Source of the DNA: Terrimonas sp.
GTDB lineage: Bacteria > Bacteroidota > Bacteroidia > Chitinophagales > Chitinophagaceae
NCBI GenBank assembly: GCA_016125075.1
Contig: WGMO01000025.1
Location: forward strand, 1 to 40,922
DNA: 40,922 nucleotides
Direction of reading: 5' to 3'
Below the pieces are notes generated by a model. The model searched no databases. It had not been told where the DNA came from and saw only the letters and a program-made list of their open reading frames with translations. Both the position numbers and the translations under genes were made by a program. This document shows positions 16,114-25,551 of the stretch, piece by piece. How positions within the stretch are numbered: position 1 is the stretch's first letter; the number at the start of each line of letters is the position of its first letter.

Positions 16114-18599
16114 TGTCAAAACGCAATCATACCATTTCGGAGATTTGTTCCGTTATCCATGGAAAACTGGCCGGGGAGAACAGGAACAACATCATCGAGT
16201 ATCTTGTTTTCGACAGCCGGAAATTGTATTTCCCTGCTTCCTCTTTGTTTTTTGCATTGGTGGGCGAAAGAAGGGATGGCCATGCTTTTATCGATGAAGT
16301 TTACCGGAAAGGAGTATGCTGTTTTGTCGTCAGCAACCCTGTCGATACCACCAAATATCCCAACGCCCTTTTTATTTGCGTTGATGATACCCTGGTGGCT
16401 TTGCAGCAATTAGCAGCCTATCATCGTTCACAGTTTACGATCCCGGTTGTGGGGATCGCGGGTAGTAATGGGAAAACAATTGTTAAAGAGTGGCTCTACC
16501 AGTTATTGTCGCCGGATTACAATATTGTCAGGAGCCCAAAAAGTTATAATTCGCAGATCGGTGTTCCGCTGAGCGTATGGTTAATGGAAGACAGCCATGA
16601 TCTGGCTATTTTTGAAGCCGGCATTTCCCGGCCCGGGGAGATGGAAAAACTGGCAGGAATCATTCAACCCGGTATCGGGATACTGACCAATATCGGGGAT
16701 GCGCATAATGAAGGGTTTGCTTCCGAATTGGATAAGCTGACCGAGAAATGCAGGTTGTTTGCCCGATGCAAAACAGTGATCTATCCGCATGACCTCCCTG
16801 CCAAATATGGGATCGGTCCCAATACACTATTCAATGAAAACACGGCCCGCTTTACCTGGAGCCGGAATGATCCCAATGCTTCCCTTTTCATTGAAAAAAT
16901 CACGACAGGCCGGCAAAATACAATTATTGAAGCCCGTTACCGGGATGAGAAAATATCCATTGAGATATTATTTACCGATGCAGCGGCCATCGAAAATGCG
17001 ATTACCTGCTGGTGTTTCCTCCTTGTAGAAGGGTATCCCCAGGACAGGATAAAGAACAGGATGCTGGAACTGACGCCGGTCAACATGCGGCTGGAATTCA
17101 AGAAAGCGATCAATAACTGTTCCATCATCAACGATAGTTACAGTGCAGACCTGGGTTCCCTGCATATTGCACTTAATTTCCTGAAGCACAAAAGCGGCAA
17201 GCATTCCCGGACCGTTATTTTATCTGACTTCCTTCAATCCGGCATCGATAAGGTCCAGTTATACCGGCAGGTTGCGGCGGAATTAGTGGAAAATGAAGTT
17301 GCGCGGGTTATGGCCGTAGGGAATGATATCACGCAATGGCTGTCATTGCCTGCTTCGGTGAAGATGGAGACTTTCCAAAATACGGATGAATGGATAAAAA
17401 AATTCCGGTATGCCCATTTCAAAGATGAAGTGATACTCGTGAAAGGGGCCAGGTCCTTTGCTTTTGAACAGATCGTTCAGCTCTTGGAGCAGAAAACACA
17501 CCAAACGGTATTGGAGATCAACCTGGGTTCCATCACCCATAATTTAAAGGAATACCAGAAACTGCTGCGTCCTTCCGTGAAAACAATGGTCATGGTCAAG
17601 GCTTTTGCTTATGGGAGCGGTGGTGTTGAAATCGCAACGGCCCTGCAGTTTCATCAGGTCGATTATCTTGGCGTGGCCTATGCTGATGAAGGGGTGGAAC
17701 TGCGGAAAGCGGGAATCCTCTTACCCATCATGGTCATGAATACCGAAGAAAACAGTTTTGATGCCATTGTCGAACACCATCTTGAGCCGGTCATTTATTC
17801 AAAAGAACTGATGTATGCTTTTGGTGCTTTTATCCGGCAGGAGGGGCGGCAACATTACCCGGTACATATTGAAGTGGAAACAGGCATGCACCGGTTAGGA
17901 TTCTCGATCGATGAATTGCAGCCTTTGGCCGATTTCCTTTTTCCGGCTAACCTCTTCAAAGTACAGAGTATATTTTCACATCTCGCTTCCAGTGAGGATC
18001 CTAAAGAAGACAATTTCACAGCGGAACAACTCAGGATATTTAAACAGATTGCCGCAGTGATTGAAAAAAAGATTGGGTATTCCTGCTTAAAACATATTGC
18101 CAATTCTGCAGCGATCGTCCGGAATCCTGCACTTCAGCTGGATATGGTGAGGCTGGGGATCGGTCTGTATGGAGTCGATATGGCAGCGCAGAATAAAGTG
18201 GACCTGCAGCATACCGCTACCCTGATCACAACCATTGCGCAGGTTACGCAGTTGCGAAAAGGGGATACCGTGGGCTATAACAGGAAAGGGATCATCAGCA
18301 GGGAGTCTGTTATTGCAACGGTCAGGATCGGGTATGCCGATGGTTATCCCAGGAAACTGGGCAATGCTGTGGGGAGCATGATGGTAAACGGGCAATTGGC
18401 CCCTACGATTGGTGCTGTCTGTATGGACATGACTATGATCGATATTACCGGTATCCCGGGCGTGAAAGAAGGAGATACCGTGATAGTTTTTGGAAAGGAT
18501 ATACCCCTGCAGCAGGTAGCAGCCTGGTCTGGCACTATTCCCTATGAAATCATGACTGGCATCTCACAGCGCGTAAAGAGAGTCTATTTTGAAGAATAA
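16113..18599 (+). CDS. Bifunctional MurF / alanine racemase
   Basis: An 828-aa fusion of two peptidoglycan enzymes. Residues 1 to about 455 are UDP-N-acetylmuramoyl-tripeptide:D-Ala-D-Ala ligase (MurF), with the ATP loop GSNGKT at 117-122. From about 465 onward is alanine racemase (Alr), with the PLP lysine Lys496 in MVKAFAYGSG, the PLP-contacting arginine in MVRLGIGLYG and the catalytic Tyr741 in IGYADGYPR. Alr makes D-Ala, and MurF adds the D-Ala-D-Ala dipeptide (joined by Ddl) to the precursor in the cytoplasm. The fusion is known in Bacteroidota. The start overlaps the terC stop by 1 nt. Both active sites look intact; MurF usually has KEW-type residues after the P-loop, as seen. Confidence 0.95.
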   Translation: MSKRNHTISEICSVIHGKLAGENRNNIIEYLVFDSRKLYFPASSLFFALVGERRDGHAFIDEVYRKGVCCFVVSNPVDTTKYPNALFICVDDTLVALQQLAAYHRSQFTIPVVGIAGSNGKTIVKEWLYQLLSPDYNIVRSPKSYNSQIGVPLSVWLMEDSHDLAIFEAGISRPGEMEKLAGIIQPGIGILTNIGDAHNEGFASELDKLTEKCRLFARCKTVIYPHDLPAKYGIGPNTLFNENTARFTWSRNDPNASLFIEKITTGRQNTIIEARYRDEKISIEILFTDAAAIENAITCWCFLLVEGYPQDRIKNRMLELTPVNMRLEFKKAINNCSIINDSYSADLGSLHIALNFLKHKSGKHSRTVILSDFLQSGIDKVQLYRQVAAELVENEVARVMAVGNDITQWLSLPASVKMETFQNTDEWIKKFRYAHFKDEVILVKGARSFAFEQIVQLLEQKTHQTVLEINLGSITHNLKEYQKLLRPSVKTMVMVKAFAYGSGGVEIATALQFHQVDYLGVAYADEGVELRKAGILLPIMVMNTEENSFDAIVEHHLEPVIYSKELMYAFGAFIRQEGRQHYPVHIEVETGMHRLGFSIDELQPLADFLFPANLFKVQSIFSHLASSEDPKEDNFTAEQLRIFKQIAAVIEKKIGYSCLKHIANSAAIVRNPALQLDMVRLGIGLYGVDMAAQNKVDLQHTATLITTIAQVTQLRKGDTVGYNRKGIISRESVIATVRIGYADGYPRKLGNAVGSMMVNGQLAPTIGAVCMDMTMIDITGIPGVKEGDTVIVFGKDIPLQQVAAWSGTIPYEIMTGISQRVKRVYFEE

Positions 18600-18647
18600 G
18601 CAAGGTACTGCCCTGCTTCCGGGTCTTCAAGTTCCCCCCTGTTGCCT

Positions 18648-18655
18648 TATATTTG
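18648..18655 (+). promoter_or_regulatory. -7 box of the lspA promoter
   Basis: TATATTTG matches TAnnTTTG and lies 19 nt before the GTG at 18675. It overlaps the upstream extension of the frame (TTG at 18642), which argues for GTG 18675 as the start. No clear -33 is seen. Confidence 0.5.
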
Positions 18656-18674
18656 TAGCTTAAACATTATTAAG

Positions 18675-19376
18675 GTGAAGCTTCGGAAAGTTGTATTACT
18701 TATTGCATTGATCATCATTGCTGACCAGGTGTTAAAAATCTGGATAAAAACGAACCATCCTACCGGTGAAGTGACAAGGGTGTTGGGCTTATCCTGGTTC
18801 CGCTTATATTATATCGAAAATCCGGGGATGGCCTGGGGTTGGAAGCTGGGCAATGAGACCGGTAAGATCGTACTCACCTTATTCAGGCTGGTGGCAGTTA
18901 TTTTCGGCACCTGGTACCTGGGCAAGATCGTGAAACAGCATTATCACAAGGGATTCATCATTTGCGCTGCCCTGATCTATGCCGGTGCGCTGGGTAACCT
19001 GGTCGACAGTATGTTTTACGGCATGCTCTTCGATAAGGGCCTCCATTTTGATCCTTCGATGAAAGACTATGTTTCCTATGAGGGCATTGCAGCCATGACC
19101 GGGCATGGGTATTCCTCCTTCCTGCATGGTAGCGTTGTGGATATGCTGTATTTCCCGATCGTTAAGACCTCCTTTCCTTCCTGGATGCCGTTGATCGGAG
19201 GGGAGGATTTTGAGTTTTTCAGTCCCATTTTTAATATTGCCGATGCTTCCATATCAACCGGGGTCATTACCCTGTTATTGTTTCAAAAAAAGTTTTTCAG
19301 GAAAAGGGTCCCGGATGAAGCCCATCATACACTGGAAACGAATGCTGAAATAAGTGATAAGGTCGAAGTGTCATAA
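18675..19376 (+). CDS. lspA: Lipoprotein signal peptidase (signal peptidase II)
   Basis: A 233-aa inner-membrane aspartic peptidase that removes the signal peptide of lipoproteins after lipidation. Four transmembrane helices are visible. The catalytic aspartates are Asp111 in GNLVDSMFYG and Asp190 in NIADASIS. It is longer than E. coli LspA because of an insertion between the two motifs, as in Bacteroidota homologues. The start is GTG 18675, since the upstream frame lies inside a -7 box. Several lipoproteins in this window are its likely substrates. Confidence 0.93.
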   Translation: MKLRKVVLLIALIIIADQVLKIWIKTNHPTGEVTRVLGLSWFRLYYIENPGMAWGWKLGNETGKIVLTLFRLVAVIFGTWYLGKIVKQHYHKGFIICAALIYAGALGNLVDSMFYGMLFDKGLHFDPSMKDYVSYEGIAAMTGHGYSSFLHGSVVDMLYFPIVKTSFPSWMPLIGGEDFEFFSPIFNIADASISTGVITLLLFQKKFFRKRVPDEAHHTLETNAEISDKVEVS

Positions 19377-19461
19377 TTTTTATTATTTTACCCCTTTCAT
19401 CAGGTATAGATTTAAGCAGGTCCGCCTGGAATAATTGATTATTTTTTTGAAAATCCGGTAT

Positions 19462-20835
19462 ATGAATACAAAATTCTCATTGGGTGCCATCCTTTTGCTG
19501 ACAGTGATCATTTTCTCCTGCCAGAAAGAACTGAGTTATGAAACAAATGCGGCTCCTTCCGACGGGTCATTGCAGGCCGATGGCACGGGTATTTGCCTGG
19601 GGAATACGGTGAACGGCACTTATAAGGCCGATACGGCTTTATTATCCTCCAACTATGTTGATGTTGCTGTCAATGTGATCGTACCGGGTTCGTATACCAT
19701 TTATACGGATACGATAAACGGCTATTCCTTCAAAGCCACCGGAAATTTTACCGCTGCCGGTATCACCACGGTACGCTTACAGGGAGCGGGGAAACCGATC
19801 GCACAGGGCGTCAACACCTTTACGGTGAATTATGACAGCACACAATGTTTTTTTAGTGTAACCGTTACCGGTAGCGGTGGCGGGGGAGGTGGAACAGCCT
19901 CTTTCACCCTGGATGCCACTGCCGGGAACTGTAATAACCCTGTTTTACAGGGAACTTATATGCAGGGTACGGCGCACAATGGAACCAATACGGTCACGCT
20001 TAGTGTTAACGTGACAACCGTCGGAACATATTCTTTGACCACCACTACATCAAATGCTGTGGCTTTTAGTGCCATGGGCTCCTTTACCACAACGGGTGTG
20101 CAGACCCTGGTCCTTACGGGAGGCGGAATCCCTGCTGCAGGAGGCACATTCAGTTATTCCATCACCGCAGGTGCCACCACCTGTGCCTTCGATGTTCAGT
20201 TTACGCCTGTCAGCGTGGCGTCAGATTATTTTCCCAGGACAACGAACAGCAACTGGAGCTATGAATACAATGATGCGGCTTCTGATTCAACTTTTATCAG
20301 GGTAATCCCCCAAACCCTGACCGTTTCAGGCAATCCTTATAATATTTTCATGATGACCGGTGATGTTACGGCAGGTTATGACACATCGGGGTATTACAGG
20401 AAATCGGGCAATGATTATTTCCAATGGATCGACATGGGTGATTTCTGGGGACTGGATGATCCTCTTTGGGCGGAGTATATTTTTCTGAAAGATAATCAGC
20501 CTGCCGGCTTTACCTGGAATACCACCGGTTACACCGGTAATTTCACCGATAATATGGGTAATACCTTCCCGGTTACGGTCCGTATGAAATATACCATTTT
20601 GCAGAAGGATGTCAGCCATTCGGTCACTACATCAACGGGTACCGTAAACTATCCGAATACAATCGAGGTGGAAGAAGCCTATGAACAGTTCAATGGAACA
20701 ACCTGGGTAGACCTGGGTGCGGGTACTGCCCGGTATTATTATTCCAGGAATATCGGTATGGTTGACTTACAGTACCTGGATGCGGGAGGAGCCGTAACCG
20801 ATAAATTTGAAATGCGCCGTTACCAGGTATTTTGA
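19462..20835 (+). CDS. Lipoprotein with two tandem repeat domains, unknown function
   Basis: A 457-aa predicted lipoprotein from ATG 19462 (the frame is open to 19435). The lipobox IIFSC places the lipidated Cys at residue 20. Two related domains of about 95 residues follow, each starting near a Cys (CLGNTVNGTYKAD and CNNPVLQGTYMQG), rich in Thr/Gly/Val, and ending in a Cys before a short beta strand (TQCFFSVTV and TTCAFDVQF); a glycine linker separates them. A C-terminal domain (about residues 255-457) begins DYFPRTTNSNWSYEY. The pattern suggests Ig-like or PKD-like beta sandwiches at the cell surface. No enzymatic motif is seen. Confidence 0.78.
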   Translation: MNTKFSLGAILLLTVIIFSCQKELSYETNAAPSDGSLQADGTGICLGNTVNGTYKADTALLSSNYVDVAVNVIVPGSYTIYTDTINGYSFKATGNFTAAGITTVRLQGAGKPIAQGVNTFTVNYDSTQCFFSVTVTGSGGGGGGTASFTLDATAGNCNNPVLQGTYMQGTAHNGTNTVTLSVNVTTVGTYSLTTTTSNAVAFSAMGSFTTTGVQTLVLTGGGIPAAGGTFSYSITAGATTCAFDVQFTPVSVASDYFPRTTNSNWSYEYNDAASDSTFIRVIPQTLTVSGNPYNIFMMTGDVTAGYDTSGYYRKSGNDYFQWIDMGDFWGLDDPLWAEYIFLKDNQPAGFTWNTTGYTGNFTDNMGNTFPVTVRMKYTILQKDVSHSVTTSTGTVNYPNTIEVEEAYEQFNGTTWVDLGAGTARYYYSRNIGMVDLQYLDAGGAVTDKFEMRRYQVF

Positions 20836-20915
20836 TACTGGTTATTCAGCCCTACAATATTCCCGGACGTTTTTTGCCGTAATGACTTTTTGCCTCCGTT
20901 AAGTAATCTGCATGC

Positions 20916-23189
20916 TCAATAGGAAGCTTTTACCATCTTCCTGGTAATTGAAAAATCATTCACCACCACTTTCAGCGTATAGATACCGGCACTGTATTTT
21001 TCTGAGGCAGGAATGACAAGTGGGTTCCGGCCGGAATTTAACGTGACGGTATACTGACTCATGGTGCGCCCCAGTTGGTCGATGACCCAGATCCCCGCAG
21101 TCGTATTCTGCGCACTGTTTATTTCGAATTGCAGGGCGCCCTTGAATGGGTTCGCCGTACTGCCAAAGGACAGGCCCTGTGATTTTTCCAGGAACTGAAG
21201 GGTCTTGCTATATTTGTAATTGCCGTGGTCGGATAATTTGATCCTGTAATAGACCGTATTGGCAATAGGACTGTTGTCGGTGTAATAATATTGATTGGTC
21301 GGCTGGTTGTTGTGATAACTGTTGACCGTAGCTATGGGCAGGAAATGGACGCCATCCGTACTTTTTTCAACGATATACTGCAGGGGTGCGAATTCCTGGT
21401 TCGTGGTCCAGGTAAGGTCAATGGCTGTATTGCCGGCATGGCCTGTAAAGCCAATAAAATCGGTAGGGAGTATCAGGCAGCTGTCCACCGTCAGGGTGAT
21501 TACGGTGGCATCGGTAAAGGAACAGTTGGCATCGGCCAGGTTGGAGGCGGTGGTTGCAATGACGAGGCGGTATTTTTTTCCACTATCCAGCGAAGTGCCG
21601 ATAAAGGAAGGATAGCTGACGGAATATTCCCATTCTGAACCATTCCATACCGGGACTTCCGGCCCGCCATTTACACCGGTGTCAAACCAGCTTCCGCCAT
21701 TGTCGGTACTTTCCTGCCATTTGTAATAGGTATAGTTATTGAAATAACTGTATACCGTTGCCCCGATTTCCACCAGGTTGTTCTCGCATATAAAGGGGTT
21801 GGGGCTGGGATTTAATTGCAACTCCGGTGAACAGGAAGCAACCGTAATATCATCCAATGACCAGTCATTGCCACCCCCACCCGGTGCGTTATTGAAGAAT
21901 TTTAAGGTGATGCTGGTTTGTGCCGGGCCCGTAAGATAGGTGAAGCCTTTTTTCACCCATTTGCCGGTATAAAGAATATTGCCCGTGGTATAGTAATCCA
22001 CCCCGTTCACTTCAAATGTGATATTGGGCGAAACGCCGGATGAATCACCCGGCGCTGTTGGGATATAACTTGCACTGCTGGCTCCCTTACCGGTCGAGTC
22101 ACACCCGCATTTGGAGCAGATATTCCTGATCCAGCAGGAAATTTCATAATAGGTATTGGGGCATAAGCCTGAAATGGTTTGTTGGAAGGCTGAGTCGATC
22201 CTGTAGGCTGCATTCACGATCAGCATATAGCCCCCGTTATTATTCGCCACGGTATCGGTTGCACTGTTTCCGGCATAGGGATCGGCTGCACCCGTATGGT
22301 CGCCGATAATGTCCCACACACTAAAAACCCGGTGTGTTGGGAAGGAGCCATCTGGTTTCAGCCAGCTGTTGGAGGTGGTGTAGTTGTTGATCGTACTGGT
22401 GTTGTTGGCAACACCGTAATAATAATCGTTAGGACCGCTATTGGTGAATAGCGCATAGGTATAGCCGGGAGGAACATTGGCAGAAGTCCCCCTGTTCCGG
22501 GTAGGCCCCGATCCAAAGGTTCCGTTGAACTCTGTGCCGATGGCATTTACGCCCACTGCATTCGAACATACTCCATAATTGGTATAAATGGCCACGGTAT
22601 TGGAAGGGAACGTAAAACTGCTTAAGGAGCCGCCGGGGGTTAATCGGTAAGTCATAGAACCACCTCCTGTACTGATATTGGTGCCAATCGCTGCTGTGAC
22701 CACTACCTGGAAGGAAGCCACCATGATACAGGTACCCCCGAAAAATGAAGGGTAATGGGTGTTGCGGATCCTTCCTCTACGGAAGGCACTGGCCTCTCCG
22801 TCACCGGGCCGGTACCCGAGGTGAATGGTGACATTGGATCCTGAGATCCAGCCTTCATCATCGCCCGCTGCATCGGTAAATTGTTTATAGATCTTTCCTT
22901 CATTGGTCAGTACACGGATCGTGCCAGGGATATAAACCGTACCCGCAGGTATGGCATCAATGTATCCACAGCTGTCATATCTTCCTGAACGGACTACAAT
23001 GGAAGCCCTGATCTCCAGGGTATCACCTGTTTCAATTGTCCCACCGTTCAGTCCTTTTGTAATATTGATATAGCTCTTGCCAAAGTCAATATTCTGTCCC
23101 TTCACCGGCGAAACCTGTAAAAGGAAGATGCCGGGTAAGATCAAAAGCAGCCTGCAACAGTAAGTCCCAAAACGTAAAGTTTTTTTCAT
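20916..23189 (-). CDS. Large secreted protein with T9SS C-terminal sorting domain
   Basis: About 757 aa from ATG 23189; starts at 23204 and as far up as 23318 share the frame. The residues beginning MKKTLRFGTYCC are a signal peptide, ending near PVKGQ. An N-terminal beta-rich region (DUF11-like pattern: TGDTLEIRASIVV, IPAGTVYIPGTIR) is followed by a carbohydrate-binding-like jelly-roll region with many Cys (CSKCGCDSTG) ending GNDWSLDDITV, a second Ig-like region, a fibronectin-like module (DLTWTTNQEFAPLQYIVEKS) and a typical T9SS type A sorting domain (SAGIYTLKVVVNDFSITRKMVK). It should be exported by Sec, then by the type IX system. No catalytic residues are recognised; an adhesin or matrix protein is possible. 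Confidence 0.82.
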   Translation of the reverse strand: MKKTLRFGTYCCRLLLILPGIFLLQVSPVKGQNIDFGKSYINITKGLNGGTIETGDTLEIRASIVVRSGRYDSCGYIDAIPAGTVYIPGTIRVLTNEGKIYKQFTDAAGDDEGWISGSNVTIHLGYRPGDGEASAFRRGRIRNTHYPSFFGGTCIMVASFQVVVTAAIGTNISTGGGSMTYRLTPGGSLSSFTFPSNTVAIYTNYGVCSNAVGVNAIGTEFNGTFGSGPTRNRGTSANVPPGYTYALFTNSGPNDYYYGVANNTSTINNYTTSNSWLKPDGSFPTHRVFSVWDIIGDHTGAADPYAGNSATDTVANNNGGYMLIVNAAYRIDSAFQQTISGLCPNTYYEISCWIRNICSKCGCDSTGKGASSASYIPTAPGDSSGVSPNITFEVNGVDYYTTGNILYTGKWVKKGFTYLTGPAQTSITLKFFNNAPGGGGNDWSLDDITVASCSPELQLNPSPNPFICENNLVEIGATVYSYFNNYTYYKWQESTDNGGSWFDTGVNGGPEVPVWNGSEWEYSVSYPSFIGTSLDSGKKYRLVIATTASNLADANCSFTDATVITLTVDSCLILPTDFIGFTGHAGNTAIDLTWTTNQEFAPLQYIVEKSTDGVHFLPIATVNSYHNNQPTNQYYYTDNSPIANTVYYRIKLSDHGNYKYSKTLQFLEKSQGLSFGSTANPFKGALQFEINSAQNTTAGIWVIDQLGRTMSQYTVTLNSGRNPLVIPASEKYSAGIYTLKVVVNDFSITRKMVKASY

Positions 23190-23337
23190 GGACACGGGTT
23201 TCATTTTTTCAAAGGATTCAGGACAATTTGATAGAAAAGGTAAGGAAAAGTTTAATGATTGGGTAGCGTGAATTACCCAAGGGAAATGCGGAGATAAAAT
23301 GTGTAAAATACGCATCATTATCCCTATTGTAAATCAA

Positions 23338-23345
23338 TAACTTTG
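23338..23345 (+). promoter_or_regulatory. -7 box upstream of the sugar dehydrogenase gene
   Basis: TAACTTTG matches TAnnTTTG and lies 22 nt before ATG 23368. No well-placed -33 TTG is evident. Confidence 0.5.
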
Positions 23346-23367
23346 TAATAAATTTATAAGCAGTATC

Positions 23368-25071
23368 ATGAAAACTGTTTGTATGCCTGACAACCGGACC
23401 TTTATTCTCCTGGTTATTATTTTCCTGGGAAAAATTTCATTTACCGCCGCACAGTCGGAGCCCTTTTCCAAGCGGGTGGTTACCTCAGCGTTGAATTCTG
23501 CCTGGGAAGTGGTGTATGGCCCCGGTGATTCCCTTTGGGTAACGGAGAACAGGACCTGGAAAGTATACAGGGTGGATATTGCCAGCGGAACAAAAACAAC
23601 GGTGCTGAACCTCCGTTCCGGCCCTGATGCAGATCCGGCCATCAATTTCCCTACCAATTCGGGCACACAACCACAGGGGGGTATGATGGGGCTCGCTTTG
23701 CATCCCAACCTGTTTTCCACCGATCCTGCCGTGCGTGCGGCAAAACCCTGGGTTTATATTGCCTATGTTTATAACAGGGGTTCCTGCCCGGGTACCAATA
23801 CTTCCTGCATCTTTACGACAAAGATCGTCCGGTATGATTATACTGCTTCCACACTCAGTAACCCGGTAACAGTGCTGGATAATATTCCCGGTAGCAGCGA
23901 TCATAATTCCGGCCGGCTGGTCATCGGCCCCGTGATTGAATCCGGCAGCGATGCCGCCCATACACAATACCGGTTATACTATACTGTTGGTGATATGGGA
24001 GCTGGCCAGTTCCTGAATACCACGCGTGCCGAACATGCACAGGATATCGATGTGATGGAGGGCAAGGTTTTACGGCTCAACACCGAAGATGATACCGATC
24101 CGGGGCTCGATGCCTGGATCCCCAATGATAATTATTTCTATAACGCGTCAACGATCAGTCCGCAGGATTATGTGTACAGCTACGGTCACAGGAATGCGCA
24201 GGGGCTGGCCTGGGGCCATGTAAACGGTACCGATATCCTATACAGTTCGGAGCAAATGGACCGTACCGATGATGAGATCAACATTATCCAGAAGGGGAAG
24301 AATTATGGCTGGGACTCGGTATCCGGGTATTGTGATGATAATGTCAATGGCTATAAGATAGGACAGAACAGCAGTGCCAATGAAACGGCTTTTTGCAGTA
24401 CGCACCCGGAGCATACCCCCCCGATCTTTACGCTTTTCACCGAAACGGCAGCGAATATGGCCGCCCTGATGGCACAATCCAATAATAGTTTCTGGCCCAC
24501 TGTGGCCTGTTCCAGTATTGATTTTTACGGGTACAATGTTATACCGGGCTGGAATCCCTCCCTCCTGGTTACGCCTTTAAAAAAAGATTTGGTATACCGT
24601 GTCAACCTGACGGCGGCAGGCACTGCTGTTTCCGGCGACACTATTTCTTATTTCAGGGGTGATGGTAACCGCATCAGAAGGGTGACCGTTGCACCGGATG
24701 GTCTCCGTTTTTATGTAGCCAGGGATGCCAGTGCTACTTCCAATGGCGGAACCATTATGGAATATACCTATACCGGCACCACGCTGGCCCTCCGTGATGA
24801 CCCGGTCCGGGGTCCCCGTATCGTCAATGACCTTATTAAGATCTACCCAAATCCAGTCAATGGATTCTTATACATTCATGGGATCCGCGAATTGAGCAAG
24901 CCCCTGCGGGCAGAATTGTATGATATCATGGGGCAAATGCGGGCTACGGTCATCTCTTCAAGAAATGATTTTACCCTGGATATGTCTTCTTTGGAAAAGG
25001 GTCTTTACCTGCTCAAGCTGATCAATGGAAATGAGCAGGAGGTACAGGTGGAAAAGATCATCAGGCAATAA
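23368..25071 (+). CDS. Secreted PQQ-type sugar dehydrogenase with T9SS sorting domain
   Basis: A 567-aa protein with a signal peptide (to about residue 30, ending FTAAQ). The main domain (residues about 35-480) is a six-bladed propeller of the glucose/sorbosone dehydrogenase family. Recognisable elements are WVTENRTWKVYRVD, GGMMGLALHPN, SSDHNSGRLVIGP (the His is the likely catalytic base), SYGHRNAQGLAWG and DEINIIQKGKNYGW. Family members oxidise aldose sugars with pyrroloquinoline quinone. The last 80 residues (IYPNPVNGFLYI ... LEKGLYLLKL) are a T9SS type A sorting domain, so the enzyme should reach the outside of the outer membrane. Substrate and cofactor use are not shown by the sequence. 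It is divergent from the other T9SS cargo gene. Confidence 0.86.
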   Translation: MKTVCMPDNRTFILLVIIFLGKISFTAAQSEPFSKRVVTSALNSAWEVVYGPGDSLWVTENRTWKVYRVDIASGTKTTVLNLRSGPDADPAINFPTNSGTQPQGGMMGLALHPNLFSTDPAVRAAKPWVYIAYVYNRGSCPGTNTSCIFTTKIVRYDYTASTLSNPVTVLDNIPGSSDHNSGRLVIGPVIESGSDAAHTQYRLYYTVGDMGAGQFLNTTRAEHAQDIDVMEGKVLRLNTEDDTDPGLDAWIPNDNYFYNASTISPQDYVYSYGHRNAQGLAWGHVNGTDILYSSEQMDRTDDEINIIQKGKNYGWDSVSGYCDDNVNGYKIGQNSSANETAFCSTHPEHTPPIFTLFTETAANMAALMAQSNNSFWPTVACSSIDFYGYNVIPGWNPSLLVTPLKKDLVYRVNLTAAGTAVSGDTISYFRGDGNRIRRVTVAPDGLRFYVARDASATSNGGTIMEYTYTGTTLALRDDPVRGPRIVNDLIKIYPNPVNGFLYIHGIRELSKPLRAELYDIMGQMRATVISSRNDFTLDMSSLEKGLYLLKLINGNEQEVQVEKIIRQ

Positions 25072-25076
25072 ACAAA

Positions 25077-25108
25077 ATACAAATGGCTTCCGCAGAAGCC
25101 ATTTGTAT
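25077..25108. terminator. Hairpin, probable bidirectional terminator
   Basis: ATACAAATGGCTTC (25077-25090) and GAAGCCATTTGTAT (25095-25108) form a perfect 14-bp stem with a CGCA loop. It lies between two convergent genes. There is no long T tract, so termination efficiency is uncertain. Confidence 0.65.
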
Positions 25109-25134
25109 TCAATCAATGCTCAGGTAATATTTTT

Positions 25135-25416
25135 TTATTCGTAGTTGCTGAACCAGGCGATATTTTCTTCCTCACTAAAATCCAGGGGGGTATTATCATC
25201 ATCATTTTCTTCTTCTTCCTTGCCGGCGGTTAGGTATTGATCTGCCTTATAAGGATTCACCATCGGTAATACTTTTGCCGCCATGATAAAGAAGGACTCA
25301 TCATGACTGTCATGGTTATAAACTTTTGCGGCAGAATTTGCTGATGTTGCTGGAAGCGTAACTGCTCTCAGCGGATAAGCGCTGAAGATAGGGGTGGATT
25401 GAATTTTTCCGTTCAT
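25135..25416 (-). CDS. Small hypothetical protein with acidic C-terminus
   Basis: A 93-aa ORF with no signal peptide or transmembrane segment. The C-terminal third is strongly acidic (KEEEENDDDNTPLDFSEEEN). I do not recognise a family. It is bounded by a hairpin on the 3' side and has 135 nt to fumC on the other. Coding seems likely because no better ORF fills the gap, but conservation was not tested. Confidence 0.5.
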   Translation of the reverse strand: MNGKIQSTPIFSAYPLRAVTLPATSANSAAKVYNHDSHDESFFIMAAKVLPMVNPYKADQYLTAGKEEEENDDDNTPLDFSEEENIAWFSNYE

Positions 25417-25551
25417 AGCAAATGGATTAAAGCATGATATTTCAATGGATACAGAACGTTAAATTAAAAAGTTTCTTTTGTAAATCATAGGATTTAGGTA
25501 ATTATTACTATTTTGAAGCCTTTGTGTATCGTAGTTTTACGAGTTTACCCT

